From positions 1-8,218 of the forward strand of contig CAIXCO010000254.1 in NCBI GenBank assembly GCA_903917955.1: a stretch of 8,218 bases of DNA, read 5' to 3'. Each line of letters begins with the position of its first letter. Position 1 is the stretch's first letter. The notes beneath the pieces are model-generated. The model was given only the letters and a program-made list of their open reading frames with translations. It did not search any database and was not told where the DNA came from. The translations under genes were made by a program, and so were the position numbers. This document shows positions 4,180 to 8,218 of the stretch, piece by piece. The stretch comes from an uncultured Chlorobiaceae bacterium. Lineage in GTDB: Bacteria > Bacteroidota > Chlorobiia > Chlorobiales > Chlorobiaceae.

Positions 4180-6945
4180 TTACCCTGTAGTTCTTAACCC
4201 TCCCGATATGGCGTTAACGGTCAAAAAGAGCTCCAGCAGGAGGCGCTCGGCTTCACTTTGCATGGCGGACTCTTTGAGGGCACGCCACTCTTTGAGGAGT
4301 TTGATCTGCTGCTGGTGGAGCATTTCGAGCCCTTCGCGGCGGGGGGCGATGAATTTGTTGACGTTCATGCGCTGGATTTCGAGGGGCTCGGCGAAGAGCA
4401 GCTCGATCTGTTTTTTTGTTCGCTTGTATTCGGCCTCAATCATGCCGAGGATGCGCTCCCGGATGGCGCTGTCGTTGACCAGTTCGGCGTATTGGTGCAT
4501 GATGTGCAGGTCGGCTGATGCCATGCTGGTGTCGGCGTTGCTGATGATGTAGCGCAGCGGTGGCCAGGCGTGGCTGCGGAAGCGAATTTCGTCGAAGGCT
4601 TCCGGATTGGTGGTGTGCAGATGCTCAAGCGCTGAGCCGACGCCATACCATCCCGAGAGGGAAAAACGGGCCTGGTTCCAACTGAAAACCCAGGGGATGG
4701 CCCGCAGGTCTTTGAGGCTGGTCTGGCCGCTTCTTCGTGAGGGGCGTGATCCTATTCTTGATGATTCTATAACGTCGATGGGGGTCGCTTCACGGAAAAA
4801 GGTGAGAAATCCTTCCGCTTCAATCAACTCCCGGTAGGCAAGGTTACTTTTTTGCGCGAGGATGTCCATAACGGGTTCGAGGGGGTGCGCCCTTTTGGGG
4901 CTCTTCCGCTCTTTTGCCATTGCTCCGGTAACTGTGGCCATGAAGAGCTCAAGGTTGTAGACGGCACTAATGCGGTTGGCATATTTCTGTGCAATGGTCT
5001 CTCCCTGCTCCGTAAAGCAGAGGCCTCTATTGATGGAGCCGTAGGGTTGCGCCTTCACAAAGCGGTGTGTCGGGCCTGCCCCACGACTGATGCTTCCTCC
5101 CCGTCCATGAAAAAAGAGGAGGTCGGTGTTGTGGCGTGAAGCGGTTTCAAGCAGTGCTTCCTGGGCGCGATAGAGCATCCACGTACTTGCAAAAATTCCT
5201 CCATCCTTGTTGCTGTCGCTGTATCCGATCATCACCTCCTGCACCGCTTTGGTTTTGCCCGTTATCTTTCTCCGGTATTCGAGGCTCCGCTGCGTGACGG
5301 GGTGGCTCAGAAACTCCTCAAGTATCATCGGGCTCTTTTCGAGATCCTCAATAGTTTCAAAGAGGGGAACAACGGGGAGGATGCAGGCGTCTCCGTCACC
5401 CGCCGGGGTCATCAGGCCGACCTCACGGGCAAAGAGATAGATGGTAAGCAGGTCAGAGGCGTTGCGGGTCATGCTGACAATGAGGGAGCCAAGAGCACCG
5501 GTGCCGTGTTCTTTGCAGTGGTTAAGCAATACCTTGTAGCAGGCAAGTACCGCATCGGCTTCAGCGCCGACCTTCATGTCCGGGTGGGTAAAGGGGCGGG
5601 GTGAGAGCAGCTCCCGGTCGAGGAATGCCCTTCTTGCGGGCTCATCCCACTCCAGAAAATCGTTCCCGTTCAGGCCCGAGGCAGCCATAAGCTGTGAGAG
5701 TGCCAGATCGTGAAAGTGGCTGTTTTGACGGATATCGAGTGCGCCAAGGTGGAAGCCGAAGGTCTGCACAATCCGGTAGACTGGTGCGACCTCTGTGTCG
5801 GCAATATGCTGCGCTCCGACGTCAAGGAGTGAGTGGCGCAGGAGCGAGAGATCTTCGAGAAGTTCTTCTGAATTGGCGTAGCACTCTGGCTTAACAGTAA
5901 GAATGGTTCCTGATGAATCTGCGTCGCGCGGAAGAGAGGCGATCATCAGGTTGAGGAACTGGCGCCAGGGTTCATGGCGGTTTCTCTGGATGGCCTTCAG
6001 GCTTCTCTCTCCCAGTTTCAGGCAGAGGCTTTCGATGCGCAGCAGAAGCTCTTTGCCCGGAGTCTGGAGTTGCTCGCTGAAACTTAATTTTGATGCGAGT
6101 TGCTTGAGATGGCGCCGCACAAGTGCAAGGGCATTCTGACGCATATCGATAAGCGTCTCTTCGGTGACTTCGGCGGTCACGAGCGGGTGGCCGTCACGGT
6201 CGCCCCCTACCCAGCTTCCAAAGCGGAGGCGGGGCAGGTTATGGGGATCAGAGAGCTTGGCGCTGTCAAACCCGGCATCCTTCCATGCCTGCATGAGGCG
6301 CTTGTCGAGCATCGGTAACACTTCAGGAAAAATATTGAAGAGGTAGTGAATGACGTTGCGCCGCTCATCGGAGACATCGGGTTTTTCGAAGAGGATCTCT
6401 CCCGTTCTCCAGAGTCGTTCCATCACTACCTTGATCTCATTGCGGATGTCGAGCTTTTCGAGCGGGGTCCACATCTGGTTTTCACGTTGTACCAGCAGCA
6501 GGTAGAGTTGCCGGTGCTGCTCAAGTACGGTTTTTCGTTTGGCTTCGGTTGGATGTGCTGTCAAAACGGCGTCAATGGAGACCTCTGGCAGCAGTTGGCA
6601 AATTTCCTGCTCCGTGATTCCCCGTTCCCGAAAGCGCAGCAGGGTTCTTCCCCAGAGACCGGTAAGATGCCCTAATCCCTGTTCAGCTTCGAGTGCACGG
6701 CGGTTCTGGGCAGCGGAGTTCTCTTCGGCCATGTTGAGCAGTTGAAAAAAAATGGAAAATGCCTGAAGGGCACGCTCGCTGTTGGGATAGTGCTCAAGGG
6801 GAAGCCCTCCATTCTGCCAGGGAAGGTGCTCTGCAAGTTCGTGCTCACCGAGGTCGTGGAGTACCTCCTGAAAGCAGAGAAGAAGAAAGTGAAAATCGCG
6901 TTCTGCCTTTTCAAAATCGATAACGCTGCTGGTTGTGGTAATCAT
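4180..6945 (-). CDS. ppc: phosphoenolpyruvate carboxylase
   Basis: Catalyses phosphoenolpyruvate plus bicarbonate to oxaloacetate and phosphate in the cytoplasm; in green sulfur bacteria this is the anaplerotic carboxylation that complements the reductive TCA cycle. The 921 residues are full length for the bacterial enzyme. Signature sites are in place: LTAHPTEAKRKTV with catalytic H131, FGSWVGGDRDGHP (242-254), GYSDSNKDGG (574-583), the mobile loop FHGRGGSISRGAGP (612-625), and later YRELIEAEGFLTFFREATP, IGSRPSRR and RAIPWVFSWNQAR. The C-terminus ends GLRTTG, keeping the family's final TG. No plant-type N-terminal phosphorylation motif is present. The ATG at 6945 gives a normal N-terminus; only a weak GGGGA lies well upstream of it. 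It is divergent from pscC and codirectional with the TA operons and comM. Confidence 0.98.
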   Translation of the reverse strand: MITTTSSVIDFEKAERDFHFLLLCFQEVLHDLGEHELAEHLPWQNGGLPLEHYPNSERALQAFSIFFQLLNMAEENSAAQNRRALEAEQGLGHLTGLWGRTLLRFRERGITEQEICQLLPEVSIDAVLTAHPTEAKRKTVLEQHRQLYLLLVQRENQMWTPLEKLDIRNEIKVVMERLWRTGEILFEKPDVSDERRNVIHYLFNIFPEVLPMLDKRLMQAWKDAGFDSAKLSDPHNLPRLRFGSWVGGDRDGHPLVTAEVTEETLIDMRQNALALVRRHLKQLASKLSFSEQLQTPGKELLLRIESLCLKLGERSLKAIQRNRHEPWRQFLNLMIASLPRDADSSGTILTVKPECYANSEELLEDLSLLRHSLLDVGAQHIADTEVAPVYRIVQTFGFHLGALDIRQNSHFHDLALSQLMAASGLNGNDFLEWDEPARRAFLDRELLSPRPFTHPDMKVGAEADAVLACYKVLLNHCKEHGTGALGSLIVSMTRNASDLLTIYLFAREVGLMTPAGDGDACILPVVPLFETIEDLEKSPMILEEFLSHPVTQRSLEYRRKITGKTKAVQEVMIGYSDSNKDGGIFASTWMLYRAQEALLETASRHNTDLLFFHGRGGSISRGAGPTHRFVKAQPYGSINRGLCFTEQGETIAQKYANRISAVYNLELFMATVTGAMAKERKSPKRAHPLEPVMDILAQKSNLAYRELIEAEGFLTFFREATPIDVIESSRIGSRPSRRSGQTSLKDLRAIPWVFSWNQARFSLSGWYGVGSALEHLHTTNPEAFDEIRFRSHAWPPLRYIISNADTSMASADLHIMHQYAELVNDSAIRERILGMIEAEYKRTKKQIELLFAEPLEIQRMNVNKFIAPRREGLEMLHQQQIKLLKEWRALKESAMQSEAERLLLELFLTVNAISGGLRTTG

Positions 6946-7032
6946 AAGACGAACAAATTCCCCGGGGGTTATTGAAATAATTTTTCTCCAGTATTCTAAA
7001 AAATTGACTGAGTTACAAATAAAGGCACTTTT

Positions 7033-7046
7033 TTGAACCGGTTCAA
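7033..7046. promoter_or_regulatory. 14-bp perfect palindrome, candidate operator
   Basis: TTGAACCGGTTCAA reads identically on both strands. A central CCGG flanked by A/T-rich arms is a shape used by LacI/GalR-type and other dimeric repressors. It stands 88 bases from the ppc start and 230 from the pscC start. ACCGG recurs six bases after the palindrome's own ACCGG. The regulator is unknown. Confidence 0.45.
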
Positions 7047-7091
7047 TACCGGGGGTCTACTCCCCAAAGCTTTGTTTGTTGAGGAGAATCA

Positions 7092-7151
7092 GTGAAATAC
7101 CTGAGTTTTTGTGGCTTTTTTCGCAGCAAGAGAGAGCCCTTTTGGAGCTGA
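7092..7151 (+). CDS. possible 19-residue leader peptide upstream of pscC
   Basis: A GTG-started ORF, KYLSFCGFFRSKREPFWS after the initiator, has the best Shine-Dalgarno of the plus strand here: GAGGAG ends five bases before the GTG. It ends 124 bases before pscC. The peptide is rich in aromatic residues (four Phe, one Tyr, one Trp) and has a basic middle; it matches no family I know. A tiny ORF with a good ribosome-binding site may be chance, so it is listed as a candidate only. Confidence 0.25.
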   Translation: MKYLSFCGFFRSKREPFWS

Positions 7152-7197
7152 ATCAAAATTTTCCTGTTGTCAACTGCAAGCTTTTTAAGCTTTCCGT

Positions 7198-7226
7198 TTG
7201 TCGTCTTTACTATTTATGCTTATCTT
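7198..7226 (+). promoter_or_regulatory. candidate pscC promoter
   Basis: TTGTCG (7198-7203) and TATCTT (7221-7226) are 17 bases apart, each matching consensus at 4 of 6, about 50 bases before the pscC start. A CATAAT at 7231-7236 is a better -10 alone but has no well-spaced -35. Weak pattern evidence. Confidence 0.3.
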
Positions 7227-7275
7227 ACTCCATAATTTTTAGGGTAAGCCACTAACACCTAATTCATTACCAGTC

Positions 7276-7920
7276 ATGGACAACAAATCAAATGGTAAGC
7301 TTGCTGCTTTGGCCGTAGGCGGAGCGGCCTCAATGGGTGCTTTGTTTTTCGGGGTATCGTTTTTAACCGGGTACAAGTTACCTGCTGCGAATCTTAACGA
7401 GTACCTGACGCCTTTGCGCTCCTTTGCGGGATGGATTTCGTTGATTACGTTTGCCTCGCTGGTCATTATGGGCCTTGGCAAAATGTCGGCAAGAATCAGT
7501 TCGAAGTGGTTTTTAAGTTTTCCGCTCAGCATTATTGCCATTGTTGCAGTGATGTTTGCCTCTCTGGGGCTCAGGCCTTCGGGGATTTTGCTTTCAACCA
7601 CGGGCCGCACGGTGACCGTTGATGGAAAGTATATCCGTTCAGTTGCTGAATTGAAAGCCTATCTTGAAAAGCCTGTTTTGTCTCCCGGTGTGCCTCTTGC
7701 TCCTCCCGGTTTTAATTTCAATGTGGCAAAGGATCTTTGGGTAGCCAAATGCAACATCTGTCATACGCAGGTTTCCGTACTGGATGTACTCAAAAGCAAG
7801 TACAAAAAGACAGGCAAGATTGATGTGGTTGTCAAGCGTATGGAGGATGCTGCTGGTGGTATGATTACTCCGGAAGATGGAATAACAATCATGCAGTTCC
7901 TGAATGAGGGAAAATATTGA
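7276..7920 (+). CDS. pscC: photosynthetic reaction centre cytochrome c-551 (PscC, cytochrome cz)
   Basis: PscC is the membrane-anchored monohaem cytochrome that passes electrons from menaquinol:cytochrome c oxidoreductase and soluble cytochrome c to P840 in the homodimeric type I reaction centre of green sulfur bacteria. The 214-residue protein has the expected plan: three hydrophobic segments at about 9-31, 50-67 and 79-98, then a soluble C-terminal domain with one haem site, C159-N-I-C162-H163. M189 and M196 are candidate sixth haem ligands. No cleavable signal peptide is apparent; the first membrane helix serves for targeting. The ATG at 7276 gives the normal short charged N-terminus, though no clear Shine-Dalgarno precedes it. 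It is monocistronic, closed by the terminator at 7959-7989. This gene is the main reason for placing the sequence in the Chlorobiaceae. Confidence 0.96.
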   Translation: MDNKSNGKLAALAVGGAASMGALFFGVSFLTGYKLPAANLNEYLTPLRSFAGWISLITFASLVIMGLGKMSARISSKWFLSFPLSIIAIVAVMFASLGLRPSGILLSTTGRTVTVDGKYIRSVAELKAYLEKPVLSPGVPLAPPGFNFNVAKDLWVAKCNICHTQVSVLDVLKSKYKKTGKIDVVVKRMEDAAGGMITPEDGITIMQFLNEGKY

Positions 7921-7958
7921 TCAACGGTATGCCGTTGTGATTACAAGCTAACGTTTTA

Positions 7959-7989
7959 AAAAGCCCCGGAGTGCTCCTCCGGGGCTTTT
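7959..7989. terminator. bidirectional intrinsic terminator between pscC and queF
   Basis: AAAAGCCCCGGA (7959-7970) pairs perfectly with TCCGGGGCTTTT (7978-7989) around a 7-base loop. It has T-runs on both strands, so it can end both convergent genes. It is 38 bases after the pscC stop and 14 after the queF stop. A minor dyad, AACGG-TATG-CCGTT, lies at 7923-7936, just after pscC. Confidence 0.93.
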
Positions 7990-8003
7990 CTTTGGCACTG
8001 TTT

Positions 8004-8218
8004 TCAGCGGTCGGCGCTATAGTTGACCGTCACGGTTTCGGTAATTCCGCCTCGTGCTTTCCATTCCGATGTCACGCTAAGCGATCTTGGCTGAAGCAGT
8101 TCGACAAGATCGTCAAGGATCCTGTTGGTGACATTTTCGTAAAAGATACCGGCGTTGCGGAACTCGAGAAAATAGTATTTCAGCGATTTCAGCTCAATAC
8201 AGCTTTTATGGGGTACGT
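8004..8218 (-). CDS. queF: NADPH-dependent 7-cyano-7-deazaguanine (preQ0) reductase, C-terminal part
   Basis: QueF reduces the nitrile of preQ0 to the aminomethyl group of preQ1, a late step of queuosine synthesis before insertion into tRNA. The 70 residues in the window read VPHKSCIELKSLKYYFLEFR, then NAGIFYENVTNRILDDLVEL and a C-terminus ending ETVTVNYSADR. The ELKSLKYYFLEFRN stretch corresponds to the QueF substrate/NADPH-binding motif, and the length after it suits the short, single-domain (YkvM-type) subfamily. The N-terminal part with the catalytic Cys and Asp lies beyond the right edge, so activity cannot be judged. It converges on pscC with a shared terminator. Confidence 0.93.
   Translation of the reverse strand, partial: VPHKSCIELKSLKYYFLEFRNAGIFYENVTNRILDDLVELLQPRSLSVTSEWKARGGITETVTVNYSADR

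Larger units (their letters stand above)
6946..7275. promoter_or_regulatory. divergent ppc-pscC intergenic region
   Basis: These 330 bases separate two divergently transcribed core genes and so must carry both promoters. They contain a 14-bp palindrome (7033-7046), a G-rich/C-rich hairpin (GGGGG-TCTAC-TCCCC, 7051-7065), the palindrome CAAAGCTTTG (7065-7074), a 19-codon ORF (7092-7151) and two AAGCTT sites three bases apart (7178-7192). For ppc, TAGAAT on the minus strand near 6994-6999 could be a -10, but no convincing -35 goes with it. No RNA gene or riboswitch was recognised. Confidence 0.6.

Noticed and set aside
4258..6675. Many plus-strand open frames of 60-143 codons
   Set aside because: All are shadows of ppc, which is intact and full length on the minus strand.
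7051..7080. GGGGG-TCTAC-TCCCC hairpin followed by T-rich DNA as a terminator or attenuator
   Set aside because: The stem is only four to five pairs and the following DNA is broken by G and A, so it is weaker than chance-level terminator criteria would accept.
7239..7610. Minus-strand 123-codon frame
   Set aside because: Antisense to the membrane part of pscC, with no recognisable motif or ribosome-binding site.
1..8218. CRISPR array, tRNA or rRNA genes
   Set aside because: No regularly spaced repeats and no cloverleaf or ribosomal RNA sequence were seen on either strand.

Overview
The window looks like chromosome of a green sulfur bacterium (Chlorobiaceae, Chlorobium/Pelodictyon type). The strongest evidence is an intact pscC gene, which encodes the membrane cytochrome c-551 of the P840 reaction centre, a protein known only from this group. 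A phosphoenolpyruvate carboxylase gene, upstream and divergent from it, fits the same autotrophic lifestyle. I cannot name the species.

Layout. Positions 1-1451 (minus) hold a ComM/YifB-type AAA+ ATPase gene whose 3' end lies beyond the left edge. Positions about 1500-4170 form an accessory island. It contains two compact toxin-antitoxin (TA) operons on the minus strand: vapBC at 1882-2552 and a Phd/ParE-RelE pair at 3324-3916. It also holds the frameshifted remnant of a third, HigA-like antitoxin (2687-2853, minus). Around these lie pieces of a beta-class DNA methyltransferase on the plus strand, out of their natural order: the C-terminal part comes first (1519-1860), then the N-terminal/catalytic part with an internal deletion (2869-3320), then possibly a scrap of the deleted middle (4056-4109). 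The first two pieces share an exact 25-bp repeat over the SAM-binding motif codons. Positions 4180-6945 (minus) hold an intact ppc. A 330-bp divergent intergenic region (6946-7275) carries a 14-bp perfect palindrome and a tiny ORF with a good ribosome-binding site. pscC (7276-7920, plus) faces the 3' end of queF (8004-8218, minus, 5' end missing), and a bidirectional terminator hairpin separates them.

How the parts relate. ppc (anaplerotic CO2 fixation) and pscC (electron donor to the photosystem) are core metabolism; queF makes a precursor of queuosine for tRNA modification; comM acts in processing of incoming DNA. All intact genes from ppc to comM, including both TA pairs, point the same way (minus), while every methyltransferase piece points the other way. 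The island therefore looks like a defence/TA insertion site between ppc and comM where a modification gene has decayed and the TA pairs have persisted.

I did not find a clear new system with intact parts. The most unusual content is the shuffled methyltransferase/TA mosaic, the ComM protein lacking its usual cysteine cluster, and the ppc-pscC intergenic region. All family assignments come from reading motifs; no database search was run.
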